Source of the DNA: an uncultured Campylobacter sp.
GTDB taxonomy: Bacteria; Campylobacterota; Campylobacteria; Campylobacterales; Campylobacteraceae
DNA: 56,488 nt
Assembly (NCBI RefSeq): GCF_947255105.1
Contig: NZ_CAMYFP010000009.1
Location: 1 to 56,488, forward strand
Reading direction: 5' to 3'
Shown here: in pieces, positions 9,198-16,250 of the stretch
Layout: each line of letters opens with the position of its first letter
Numbering within the stretch: the first letter of the stretch is position 1
Program-made: the position numbers and the translations under genes
Notes under the pieces: model-generated
Database searches by the model: none
What the model saw: only the letters and a program-made list of their open reading frames with translations
What the model was told of the DNA's origin: nothing

Positions 9198-9501
9198 AAT
9201 CACATTTTATGGCATAGAGTGGCATATTGCATCATTTAATTATTATGAAAAGCTTAAAAAGTCAATCAAAGGGCTTTATAAGCCGATAACAATGACACAA
9301 GACAACAAAATAACTTATATTTTTGATGTTTTTGCTCCTAGTGATGATGAGATAAATGAGTGTAAAAAGTATAAAGAATTCGGTGAAATTTGTGAATTTA
9401 ATTTTTTTGATAGTGCGACCAACAAATATAAAGAGAAATTTAGGGGCACTTTTATAGATGCTTTAGAGTATATTAAAGAGAATTTTAAAGATATAGAGTG
9501 A
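9178..9501 (+). CDS. Array member 4, putative immunity protein
   Basis: A 107-residue soluble protein starting MELREFEITFYGIEWHIASF inside the end of the previous gene. It has the conserved Trp early on, a central NKITYIFDVF strand (close to member 2), P-S-D-D-E as in member 6, and the family ending KEKFRGTFIDALEYIKENFK. The gene's last 57 bases begin a 168-bp exact repeat shared with member 8 and member 9. Function unknown; immunity inferred from context. Confidence 0.75.
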   Translation: MELREFEITFYGIEWHIASFNYYEKLKKSIKGLYKPITMTQDNKITYIFDVFAPSDDEINECKKYKEFGEICEFNFFDSATNKYKEKFRGTFIDALEYIKENFKDIE

Positions 9502-9612
9502 TAAAAATAGATAAATATGGTGGGAGATATGAGAGAGTTTATTTTATACATAGATACAGCAGAGTGTGGAGTATATCAAAAAGGATATAATGTTTGGGCA
9601 GGACAAGATTAT
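9445..9612 (+). repeat. 168-bp direct repeat, copy 1
   Basis: Identical to 10791-10958. It covers the 3' end of array member 4, the spacer and the first ~28 codons of member 5. The matching copy joins members 8 and 9, so the array has duplicated or converted across gene borders. Confidence 0.95.
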
Positions 9613-9843
9613 AATAAAAAGCTTGGCAAAATGTATAAATTTGCTACATACTGTGTAAAAAATGGTAAATTTATGGGCTTTTTCACTAGTTATATTTTTG
9701 ATGAAGATATAAAAATAGCTAAAAATGATGAGCTTATGCAAGAAATTTGCGAGTTTGAAGTGCTTATACACGATACTTTCAAAGAGAAATTTAGGGGCTC
9801 ATTTATAGACGCTTTGGAGTATACAAAAGAAAATTTTAAGTAG
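9529..9843 (+). CDS. Array member 5, putative immunity protein
   Basis: Start chosen at ATG 9529 (MREFILYIDTAECGVYQKGY), aligned with members 1 and 9, with a GGGAG ribosome site; an in-frame ATG at 9517 is possible. The 104-residue product has the full family plan: N-terminal strands, a Trp in NVWAGQD, KFATYCVKNGKFMGF, a variable acidic segment, then CEFEVLIHDTFKEKF and FIDALEYTKENFK. It appears intact and is the best full-length reference for repairing members 1 and 9. Confidence 0.78.
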   Translation: MREFILYIDTAECGVYQKGYNVWAGQDYNKKLGKMYKFATYCVKNGKFMGFFTSYIFDEDIKIAKNDELMQEICEFEVLIHDTFKEKFRGSFIDALEYTKENFK

Positions 9844-9878
9844 TTGATAGTATAAAAAACTATGAAAAAGATTATAAA

Positions 9879-10184
9879 ATGGACATTTTCAATATTTGCT
9901 TAGGCAACGGATGGAGTATTGAGAGCAGTATCTATGAAAAGGGTATAGATTATGATGAAGAGCTATTTGGACAGTTTGAGACTATTGATGATAAAATTGT
10001 GTGGATTTATGATATTAAAAAACCAAGTGATGATGATATACAAAAGTGCAAAACACTTGATATCTTTAATACAAAAAAAGAATTTATAGTTTATGCCTTA
10101 GAAAAAGATGAATGGCAAGAACAGGAGAAATTCAGCGGCACTTTTATAGACGCATTAGAGTATATAAAGGCAAATTTCAGGTAG
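9879..10184 (+). CDS. Array member 6, putative immunity protein
   Basis: A 101-residue protein starting MDIFNICLGNGWSIESSIYE. Divergent N terminus, conserved Trp, a central KIVWIYDI strand, a KPSDDDIQKCK segment matching member 4, and the family ending EKFSGTFIDALEYIKANF. Acidic and soluble. No disruption. Immunity role inferred. Confidence 0.75.
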   Translation: MDIFNICLGNGWSIESSIYEKGIDYDEELFGQFETIDDKIVWIYDIKKPSDDDIQKCKTLDIFNTKKEFIVYALEKDEWQEQEKFSGTFIDALEYIKANFR

Positions 10185-10210
10185 TAAAAACAGATAAATA
10201 TGGTAAAAAT

Positions 10211-10528
10211 ATGAGAAAATTTGAAATGTATGTTTATTTTTACAACGATATTGCGACTGAATGGGGGATAAAACAAAGCGGCTACGATGGCGATGATTAT
10301 AGCAACAAGCTAAATAAGCCATTCGGTTTTGCAACTTTTTGTGTAAAAAATGATAGGTTTATGAAAGCTTTTGACCTGTTTTTAAATGAAAAATGCTTTA
10401 ATAAAACACAAGAGTTGAAACTTTTTGATGAAGTTTGCGAGTTTGAATGCGAGATAAACAATATAAAAAGCACCAAAACAATGAGCATAAAAGAGGCTTT
10501 TAAAATAATCTATGAGAATTTTAAATAA
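10211..10528 (+). CDS. Array member 7, most divergent putative immunity protein
   Basis: Start taken at ATG 10211 (MRKFEMYVYFYNDIATEWGI), which aligns with the other members; the longer frame from 10112 overlaps member 6. The 105-residue product keeps the Trp, GFATFCVKNDRFMKAF and DEVCEFECEI, but its C terminus is TMSIKEAFKIIYENFK instead of the common FIDALEYIKENFK, so it is an older branch of the family. Confidence 0.72.
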   Translation: MRKFEMYVYFYNDIATEWGIKQSGYDGDDYSNKLNKPFGFATFCVKNDRFMKAFDLFLNEKCFNKTQELKLFDEVCEFECEINNIKSTKTMSIKEAFKIIYENFK

Positions 10529-10541
10529 AAAAGATATAGAT

Positions 10542-10847
10542 ATGAGAAAACTTGAAATTGTTTGCAATAATATAGAGTGGCAAATATCTGTAAAGGATTA
10601 TGATATTTGGGATGGTAAATATGCCGAAAAAGAGAATGAAAAATATAAATTTGCTACTTTTTGCATAGAAAACAATCAAATAATGGGAATGTTTGATATG
10701 GATGTAAAAGACGAAGTATTAGAAATTGCTAAAAATGACCCATTGATGCAAGAAGTTTGCGAGTTTAGGCATGAAAACTATAAATTTAGCGGCACTTTTA
10801 TAGATGCTTTAGAGTATATTAAAGAGAATTTTAAAGATATAGAGTGA
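10542..10847 (+). CDS. Array member 8, putative immunity protein
   Basis: ATG 10542 (MRKLEIVCNNIEWQISVKDY) is preferred to ATG 10512, which would overlap member 7. The 101-residue product has KYKFATFCIENNQIMGMF, DPLMQEVCEFR and the family ending FSGTFIDALEYIKENFKDIE. The last 57 bases are identical to the end of member 4 (start of the 168-bp repeat), while the upstream part is different: the gene is a mosaic. Confidence 0.75.
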   Translation: MRKLEIVCNNIEWQISVKDYDIWDGKYAEKENEKYKFATFCIENNQIMGMFDMDVKDEVLEIAKNDPLMQEVCEFRHENYKFSGTFIDALEYIKENFKDIE

Positions 10848-10958
10848 TAAAAATAGATAAATATGGTGGGAGATATGAGAGAGTTTATTTTATACATAGA
10901 TACAGCAGAGTGTGGAGTATATCAAAAAGGATATAATGTTTGGGCAGGACAAGATTAT
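10791..10958 (+). repeat. 168-bp direct repeat, copy 2
   Basis: Exact copy of 9445-9612, offset 1346 bases. It joins the end of array member 8 to the start of member 9. Confidence 0.95.
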
Positions 10959-11191
10959 GATAAAAAACGCGGCTCAAAATATAAATTTGCTACTTATTGT
11001 GTAAAAAATGGTAAGTTTATGGGTTTTTATGATAGTTTTATTGATAATAAAGATATTGTTTTTGCAAAAACAGACCCGTTTATGCAAGAAGTTTGCGAGT
11101 TTGAAGTGCTTATACACAATACTTTCAAAAGAAATTTCAAGGCACATTTATAGATGCTTTGGAGTATATAAAGGCAAATTTTAAGCAGTAA
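10875..11191 (+). pseudogene. Array member 9, putative immunity protein frameshifted at a recombination junction
   Basis: Begins at ATG 10875 with the same 28 residues as member 5. The running frame ends at 11153 with the off-family tail KRNFKAHL. At 11121-11137 the sequence reads ACTTTCAAAAGAAATTTC, where members 1 and 5 have AAAGAGAAA: one base short. The left edge of the 194-bp repeat copy falls at 11130, exactly at this lesion, so the frameshift probably arose when the tract from member 2 was recombined in. Repaired, the protein would end QGTFIDALEYIKANFKQ at 11189-11191. Confidence 0.75.
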
Positions 11192-11323
11192 AAATAGATA
11201 AAAGATAGTGATATGAGATATTTTGTTTTTGATAATGGATTAGAATTTTTAATAACAAAATCAAAAGTATATGATGAAAAAGCAGTGGTTTGCTCTTGTG
11301 TTGGTGATATAAAAGATGATTTT
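11130..11323 (+). repeat. 194-bp direct repeat, copy 2
   Basis: Exact copy of 8863-9056, offset 2267 bases. Its left end is the frameshift in array member 9; its right end is the point where the 11213 gene departs from the MRYF gene at 8946. Confidence 0.95.
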
Positions 11324-11586
11324 GAGAGATTAAAGAGCCTACTTATCGATATGAGCGATGGTGAAATGGATAATGAGTTTATCTCTAGCTTGCCAATTAG
11401 TGAAGTTGGTAAATTAAGCGGGGTGGTAGCAAATTTAGCTAATTTTAGTGAAAAAAACTAAGAGAGGGCATAGCTTTAATTGGCTACGCCCTACATTTTA
11501 CTCATAGTGATATTATGAATTTTACTTTTAATGAGTTTGTGGATTATTATGAGATGTCAAAAGAGTTATCAAAATTTAGGATTTAA
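11213..11586 (+). CDS. Phage tail-assembly-chaperone-like gene expressed through -1 frameshifting (zero frame ends at 11461)
   Basis: The zero frame (11213-11461) encodes 82 residues: MRYF N terminus shared with the gene at 8946, then ERLKSLLIDMSDGEMDNEF and SLPISEVGKLSGVVANL. It ends with the heptamer A-AAA-AAC followed by TAA. Slipping back one base opens a frame of 42 codons (11459-11586) reading LREGIALIGYALHF...FNEFVDYYEMSKEL, which matches the C terminus of the fused protein encoded at 11670-12059 (LEAIALVGHTLHF...GEFWEFV). A short G product and a longer G-T fusion made by frameshifting is the established arrangement of tail assembly chaperones in lambda- and Mu-like phages. No other tail genes are present, so this is a prophage relic or a domesticated piece. 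The start could have been exchanged with the MRYF gene by recombination. Confidence 0.7.
11452..11491 (+). promoter_or_regulatory. Programmed -1 ribosomal frameshift signal
   Basis: Slippery heptamer A AAA AAC at 11452-11458 in the zero frame, then a 7-base spacer containing the zero-frame TAA, then a hairpin: GGGC-A-TAGC (11466-11474), an 8-base loop, and GCTA-C-GCCC (11483-11491), i.e. eight base pairs with one A/C mismatch. Heptamer, spacer and stem all have the dimensions of known bacterial and phage -1 signals. Confidence 0.8.
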
Positions 11587-11669
11587 AGCTTGGTGTTTGG
11601 TGGTGTTGGCTTTTTTATTTATGCTCTTTGTCGGATGTTAAAAAGCTATAAAAAGCTATTAAAAGTTTG

Positions 11670-12059
11670 ATGAAGAACATGTATACTATTAAACATATCA
11701 CCAAAAAAACTGAAATTAAAAACACAATAGCAAATATGCTACTAATCATTACAGCCCCTTTAAAATTTGATAGCACTATTATATCGCAAAAAGGCAAATT
11801 AAAAACCATCTACATGATAGCAACTCTTACTAATAAAACTGAAAATGAGATAGAGGAGATGGGGCTAAAAGACTTTATGGCACTACAAAAAGGGCTAAGC
11901 GATTTTTTTAGCACAAGCCGGGGTTATAGCTTAGAGGCTATTGCCCTTGTGGGTCATACTTTGCATTTTGGTTATTGTGAGATCTTGGATATGAGTTTGG
12001 GTGAATTTTGGGAATTTGTGAGGATTTCAAAAGAGATTTTAAAAGTAGGAGCGTTTTAG
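11670..12059 (+). CDS. Second phage tail-assembly-chaperone-like protein, G and T parts fused in frame
   Basis: A 129-residue protein. The part LKTIYMIATLTNKTENEIEEM...LQKGLSDFF corresponds to the zero-frame product of the upstream gene, and SLEAIALVGHTLHFGYCEIL...LGEFWEFVRISKEIL corresponds to its frameshift extension. Here both are in one frame, so no recoding is needed. ATG 11670 overlaps the TGA of a 25-codon frame (from GTG 11593, hydrophobic, MFGGVGFFIYALCRML), which may be a real small peptide but cannot be supported further. Family assignment rests on this internal comparison and on general knowledge of phage chaperones. Confidence 0.6.
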   Translation: MKNMYTIKHITKKTEIKNTIANMLLIITAPLKFDSTIISQKGKLKTIYMIATLTNKTENEIEEMGLKDFMALQKGLSDFFSTSRGYSLEAIALVGHTLHFGYCEILDMSLGEFWEFVRISKEILKVGAF

Positions 12060-12227
12060 GGTTTTTCAATAAAGTTTAAGAATTTGTTTAACAATCTTAA
12101 GGTTATAAGAATAAAAATTAAGACAAATGAAAAAAAGGATAATAGATAAATGACTGTTAGAAGACTTGGAAAAATAGAGCATAAAATCATAAATAATATT
12201 CCAAATGCAATGATATATAACATCTTT

Positions 12228-12386
12228 TTATCCTATTTGCGAAGCCCATTTTGTAAAAACATTTAAAAGTGCTAGCACTCCACCTATAAGTGGACCTAAA
12301 AGCCCAACAAAAAAGGCTATGGCGATGATATAGTCGAAGGCATATACAAATACGCATAGCAAAATAGCAAAAATTAAAATTTTCAT
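12228..12386 (-). CDS. Small hydrophobic membrane protein, 52 residues
   Basis: On the minus strand, an ATG at 12386 preceded by AAGGAAAT starts MKILIFAILLCVFVYAFDYI, continues with a glycine-rich second hydrophobic segment (FFVGLLGPLIGGVLALL) and ends FTKWASQIG at 12228. Two membrane segments, or a signal-like first helix and one membrane segment, are predicted by eye. Small holin-like or toxin-like membrane peptides are common in prophage relics, but nothing specific identifies it. The overlapping longer frame at 12187-12462 on the same strand looks like a shadow. Confidence 0.55.
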   Translation of the reverse strand: MKILIFAILLCVFVYAFDYIIAIAFFVGLLGPLIGGVLALLNVFTKWASQIG

Positions 12387-12501
12387 ATAATTTCCTTTGT
12401 GGGATTATACCATATACAGGTAAAAAGATGATTTTAAATAAAGGATTTGGCGAGATTGACAAGGAATAGCGCTTTAAAAAGTTTTGATATTAAGAGGGTT
12501 T

Positions 12502-12831
12502 TTAATCGTAGCAACAATCTAGTATAAATTTATAGGTTTTTTTAAAGATTTTTTTAAATAAAAATGTTGAAAACAAAGCAACCGGATAAAATAAAAATAT
12601 TGAAAACAAAGAGACAAAAGGAGTGAGAACTATCATGGTTAATAGGTCTAAATTCTCATCATCATTTGTAAACAATATAAATAAAAATGTATATAAAAAG
12701 ACAAATGATATAGATACAAAAGTTTCTGCACTGATTTGGGCTTTTCTCTCTTTTTCATCCATAGCACTCTCCTGTGATATAGATACAAAATCCTGTGCGC
12801 GGTTTTGGGCCTGCATCTCTTTTTTGCTCAT
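12502..12831 (-). CDS. Membrane protein with a duplicated start region
   Basis: A 109-residue protein with a polar N terminus and two strong hydrophobic segments (ISFVFLYTFLFILF near 44-57 and LTMIVLTPFVSLFSIFLFYP near 64-83). The first 46 residues are two copies of a 23-residue unit (EMQAQNRAQDFVSIS and ERKAQISAETFVSIS). The duplication includes the ribosome-binding site, so ATG 12831 (GGAGAG) and ATG 12762 (AGGAGAG) are both well placed starts. Function unknown. Confidence 0.6.
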   Translation of the reverse strand: MSKKEMQAQNRAQDFVSISQESAMDEKERKAQISAETFVSISFVFLYTFLFILFTNDDENLDLLTMIVLTPFVSLFSIFLFYPVALFSTFLFKKIFKKTYKFILDCCYD

Positions 12832-12841
12832 ATCACTCTCC
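12706..12841 (-). repeat. Two 69-bp imperfect tandem units carrying ribosome site, start codon and N terminus
   Basis: In minus-strand sense each unit begins GGAGAGTG, includes an ATG ten bases on, and ends TTTTGTATCTATATCA. Units are offset by exactly 69 bases (23 codons), so both starts are in the same frame and a third or lost copy would not shift it. Confidence 0.85.
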
Positions 12842-12889
12842 GCTTGTTTGTTTTACTATAAAAAGATTATAACACAAAAGGGTAAAAAT

Positions 12890-13215
12890 GGATAATGCAG
12901 CAGTTGGGATAAGCATAAAAAGCCTATTACACAGGCTAAACCCAGCTACAAGTTTATAGCCAAGTAGGATTTGAAGGATAGAGCATTTAAAAGAAAACAA
13001 GGCTAAATTTCGCATATAATATTCTCATTTTTTACATCAATTTAAACTCATCAGCTTAATGGCAAAAAGTGAGAATATTTTGCATTTTTTGTGAGAAGTT
13101 ACATAAATGATGTTTTAACACCTAGCAACTTAACAAAACTATATGATGTTAGGGTTGAGAGTGTTAAATTTGAAAAGACTATCTAATCGCAATTTTTGAC
13201 TAAATAGTTTTTAAA
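12890..13215. other. Gene-poor stretch with a possible gene fragment
   Basis: No convincing gene. A 37-codon plus-strand frame without a start (13073-13186) reads EYFAFFVRSYIND...YDVRVESV and looks protein-like, perhaps the tail of a decayed phage gene. A 23-codon frame from ATG 12889 is not supported. Confidence 0.35.
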
Positions 13216-14748
13216 TTATCTTTTATAAATTAGCCTTAAAACTCCAGCTATAAAAAAAGCAGTGGCTATAAATTTAAAATCTTTATCTAAAAGCAGTATA
13301 AAAAATGAAGTTAGGATTAGAATGAGTCCAAAAATAAGCTCGCTAACCTTTTCATCAATGACCTTTTTAAAGTATTCAAGCTGTGATTTGGAGATATTTG
13401 TCTCTATCTGCCCTAAGCTTATTTTATGAAAGCTTGTCTTTATATAGTGCAGGTTTTGTGGAAGCTCTTGTAATTCATCAAATATAGTATCAACTAAAGT
13501 CTCTTTTGCACCAACTGCTCGCGGGATATTTTTAACTAAGATTGGAAGTATATCTTTTATGCCGTTAAAATTTTCTAAATAACTAGTTCCAAGACCCTCT
13601 ATAATGGCACTTACTCTTAGGATATAGATAGCTTCAGCTGGGAGTTTGAAGGGAAATTTAGCGGTATTTGCCATAACTTCAAAAGCTAAATTTTGCATTG
13701 TTGTTTTGCTAAGTGAGTCATTTGAAAATATATCAAAAATTTGTTCCACAAACTCAGCAAGCATCGTAGTTGGTGTTTCATAAGCGCTAATTCCAAGGTT
13801 TTTGCAAGCGGTAATATACTCTTCATAGTTTTGCTCATTTGCAGCTCTTAAAAGCGAGATTATGTTAAGTCTAGTTTCATTTGAGACTGATTTTACCATG
13901 CCAAAATCAAGTAAAATTATCTGCGAGTTTTTATTTATAAAGACATTTCCAGGATGAGGATCGGCATGAAAATAGCCCTTTATAAGCATTTGCTCTACAT
14001 AAAACAAAACTAGGTCATTTATCGCTTTTTTAATATCAATTTTAAACTCTTCAATATTTTTTCTATCATCAAACCTAAATCCCTCCTCAAAGCTCATTAC
14101 AAGCATATTATCGTTGCTAAGCTCTTCGTAATATTTTGGAAAAATAATGTTTGAATTGCAATATATTTTAGAAAATTTCTTTAAATTTGAAAGCTCTATT
14201 CTCATACTAGTTTCTTTTATAATAGTGCTTGCAAACTCGTTAATTACCGCTTCTATTGAGTTTTTTGTATAGTGCGAAAAAAGTGGCTTAAAAATTTTGT
14301 TTAAAAAAGAGATGATTTTTATATCAGTTTTTACGATTTTATCTATATTGTATCGCCTTATTTTTATGGCAACTTTACTACCATCTTTTAAAAAAGCCTC
14401 ATGTACTTGCCCAATAGATGCACTTGCTATTGGAGTTTGGTTAAAATTTATAAAACCTTTGTCTTCATAGACTTTCTCTAGCTCGTTTTGGCTCATTGGT
14501 GGCAAATTATCATGTATTTTTTTAAGCTCATTTAGATAATTAGGTGGGAAAAAATCACTTCTTGTGGCTAAAACTTGCGCCATTTTTATAAAACTTGGAC
14601 CAAGATAGTTGATGTAAGATGTGATTTTATCGGCTTTTATGCTCTTTATAAACAAAAAGCTCTCACGCCTTTTAATAAGTAGATAAAATGTTAGTAAAAG
14701 ATGAAAAATCTTATAGATTCTTAGCGGACTATAGAGATTTTTTGTCAT
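13216..14748 (-). CDS. ABC1/AarF/UbiB-family atypical kinase-like membrane protein
   Basis: The 510-residue protein has the ADCK/UbiB signatures: the KxGQ-like region (GPSFIKMAQVLATR near 50), the alanine-rich nucleotide loop (ASASIGQVHEA near 113), VAIKIRR near 132, and the catalytic HADPHPGNV near 265 followed by metal-binding LLDFGM near 282. Two C-terminal hydrophobic segments anchor it in the membrane. In ubiquinone makers the family supports quinone synthesis; in menaquinone-using Campylobacterales its role is unclear, probably isoprenoid-quinone or lipid homeostasis. It lies six bases after the phasin-like gene and is likely co-transcribed. Confidence 0.88.
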   Translation of the reverse strand: MTKNLYSPLRIYKIFHLLLTFYLLIKRRESFLFIKSIKADKITSYINYLGPSFIKMAQVLATRSDFFPPNYLNELKKIHDNLPPMSQNELEKVYEDKGFINFNQTPIASASIGQVHEAFLKDGSKVAIKIRRYNIDKIVKTDIKIISFLNKIFKPLFSHYTKNSIEAVINEFASTIIKETSMRIELSNLKKFSKIYCNSNIIFPKYYEELSNDNMLVMSFEEGFRFDDRKNIEEFKIDIKKAINDLVLFYVEQMLIKGYFHADPHPGNVFINKNSQIILLDFGMVKSVSNETRLNIISLLRAANEQNYEEYITACKNLGISAYETPTTMLAEFVEQIFDIFSNDSLSKTTMQNLAFEVMANTAKFPFKLPAEAIYILRVSAIIEGLGTSYLENFNGIKDILPILVKNIPRAVGAKETLVDTIFDELQELPQNLHYIKTSFHKISLGQIETNISKSQLEYFKKVIDEKVSELIFGLILILTSFFILLLDKDFKFIATAFFIAGVLRLIYKR

Positions 14749-14754
14749 TTTTAC

Positions 14755-15030
14755 CTAGCTTTTCATCTTTTTTAAAATCTCATCAAGTTTTTTTTCAACT
14801 CTTGCAATGTCATCTTTGCTCGCCAAATTTAGCTCATTAACAACTTCTTTAAAATACTCCATATTTTCATTATGCTCAGCTCTAGCTCTTTCATAAAGTC
14901 TATCTACAAAAGCTTGACTATCTTCTTTTGTGATTTTACCACGATTTTCAAGAGCATTTAGTTCTTTTTGGACTCTATCTTTGATAGTCAAAAACCCACC
15001 GGCTGTTATATAAAGCATATCTTTTAGCAT
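14755..15030 (-). CDS. Phasin-like coiled-coil protein
   Basis: A 91-residue, highly charged helical protein: hydrophobic start MLKDMLYITAGGFLTIKDRV, then continuous helix with heptad-like spacing and a coiled-coil end (DIARVEKKLDEILKKM). The layout matches small phasin-family/PhaI-like proteins that often precede aarF in epsilonproteobacteria. It may help membrane association of the next protein. Function is inferred only from size, helix and position. Confidence 0.6.
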   Translation of the reverse strand: MLKDMLYITAGGFLTIKDRVQKELNALENRGKITKEDSQAFVDRLYERARAEHNENMEYFKEVVNELNLASKDDIARVEKKLDEILKKMKS

Positions 15031-15046
15031 AATTTATCCTTTAAAT

Positions 15047-16249
15047 TTAGATGAAATTTTTATTTTTGATAAGTTTTCTAACCTCTAGTGCGATGGCAAG
15101 CTCTTCATTTGTTGGCACTACCAAAGCCCTTATAACTGAGTCTCTTTTGGTTATAAATCTAATTGAGTTGCTTTTTAACTCATTTAAACCATCATCGATA
15201 TTTACACCAAAGTGATTTATTGTCTTACAAATATCGGCTCTTAAGTGAGCGTAGTTTTCGCCAACTCCAGCTGTAAAGATGATAGCATCGACTCTTCCCA
15301 TAATAGCAAAGTATGAACCAATATATTTTGTGATCCTATACATGTACATATTGTAAGCTAACTTTGCTCTTTCGTCATCTTGATCCAAAATCATTCTCTT
15401 TACTTTTCTAATGTCACTCATACCGCAAATTCCCAAAAGCCCGCTTTCCTTATTCAGCATATAGTCAATTTCTGCTTGATTTTTATTTGTTACTTTGGCG
15501 ATGTGATAAAGTGCTGCAGGATCAATATCTCCGCTTCTTGTTCCCATCATAAGTCCTTCAAGTGGTGATATACCCATTGATGTATCTATGCTTTTTCCAC
15601 CTTTTATGGCAGTTACACTTGCACCATTTCCAATATGAAGTGAAATGGCATTAAAGGCATCTAGTCTTATTCCCATGTAGTTTGCGGCTTGCTCTGTAAC
15701 ATATTTGTGTGAAGTTCCGTGAAAGCCATATTTTCTAACATCATATTTTTCGTAATATTCATACGGAATTGCATACATATAAGCATATTGCGGCATTGTT
15801 TGGTGAAAAACTGTGTCAAATACCGCGACATTCGGGACATTTGGTGCTTCAGCCATAGCACTTCTAATTCCTGCTAAATGTCCAGGGTTGTGAAGTGGGG
15901 CAAGCTCTGAAAGTTCATCGATAGTTTTTATAACTTCATCATCTATAATGACTGAGTCTTGAAATTTATTTCCCCCATGAACAACTCTATGACCTATGCC
16001 ATCAAGTTCACTAAAATCTTTTAAAATTTTGCTTTTTTTAAAAAAATTATTTAGGTAGTCCATACCCTCTAAGTGGTCTTTTATGGCGACATCTTTTACA
16101 AAAGGCTCATTACCATAGTTGATATTAACTCTAGAATGATCACTTCCAATTTCTTCAATAAAGCCATCTAAAATGACATTTCGCCCATTCATATCAAAAA
16201 GTTTAAATTTAATTGAACTACTTCCTGAGTTTAATACTAAAATTTTCAT
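15047..16249 (-). CDS. ackA: Acetate kinase
   Basis: Converts acetyl phosphate and ADP to acetate and ATP. Start chosen at ATG 16249 (MKILVLNSGSSSIKFKLF), two bases after the pta stop codon region; the in-frame ATG at 16273 would overlap pta. Motifs present: N-terminal LNSGSSS, GHRVVHGG near 82, the DTVFHQT motif near 140, KYGFHGTSH near 172, and HIGNGAS near 204. At 400 residues it is the normal family length. It forms a pta-ackA operon on the minus strand, feeding acetyl-CoA overflow into ATP. Confidence 0.97.
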   Translation of the reverse strand: MKILVLNSGSSSIKFKLFDMNGRNVILDGFIEEIGSDHSRVNINYGNEPFVKDVAIKDHLEGMDYLNNFFKKSKILKDFSELDGIGHRVVHGGNKFQDSVIIDDEVIKTIDELSELAPLHNPGHLAGIRSAMAEAPNVPNVAVFDTVFHQTMPQYAYMYAIPYEYYEKYDVRKYGFHGTSHKYVTEQAANYMGIRLDAFNAISLHIGNGASVTAIKGGKSIDTSMGISPLEGLMMGTRSGDIDPAALYHIAKVTNKNQAEIDYMLNKESGLLGICGMSDIRKVKRMILDQDDERAKLAYNMYMYRITKYIGSYFAIMGRVDAIIFTAGVGENYAHLRADICKTINHFGVNIDDGLNELKSNSIRFITKRDSVIRALVVPTNEELAIALEVRKLIKNKNFI

Positions 16250-16250
16250 A

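Noticed and set aside
11213..11461. A complete 82-residue immunity protein
   Set aside because: Only its first 37 residues match the other MRYF gene; the rest aligns with the tail-chaperone-like protein, and the coding continues through the -1 signal.
12187..12462. A 91-residue minus-strand protein
   Set aside because: It overlaps, in another frame, the 52-residue membrane protein that has a better ribosome site and a coherent hydrophobic profile.
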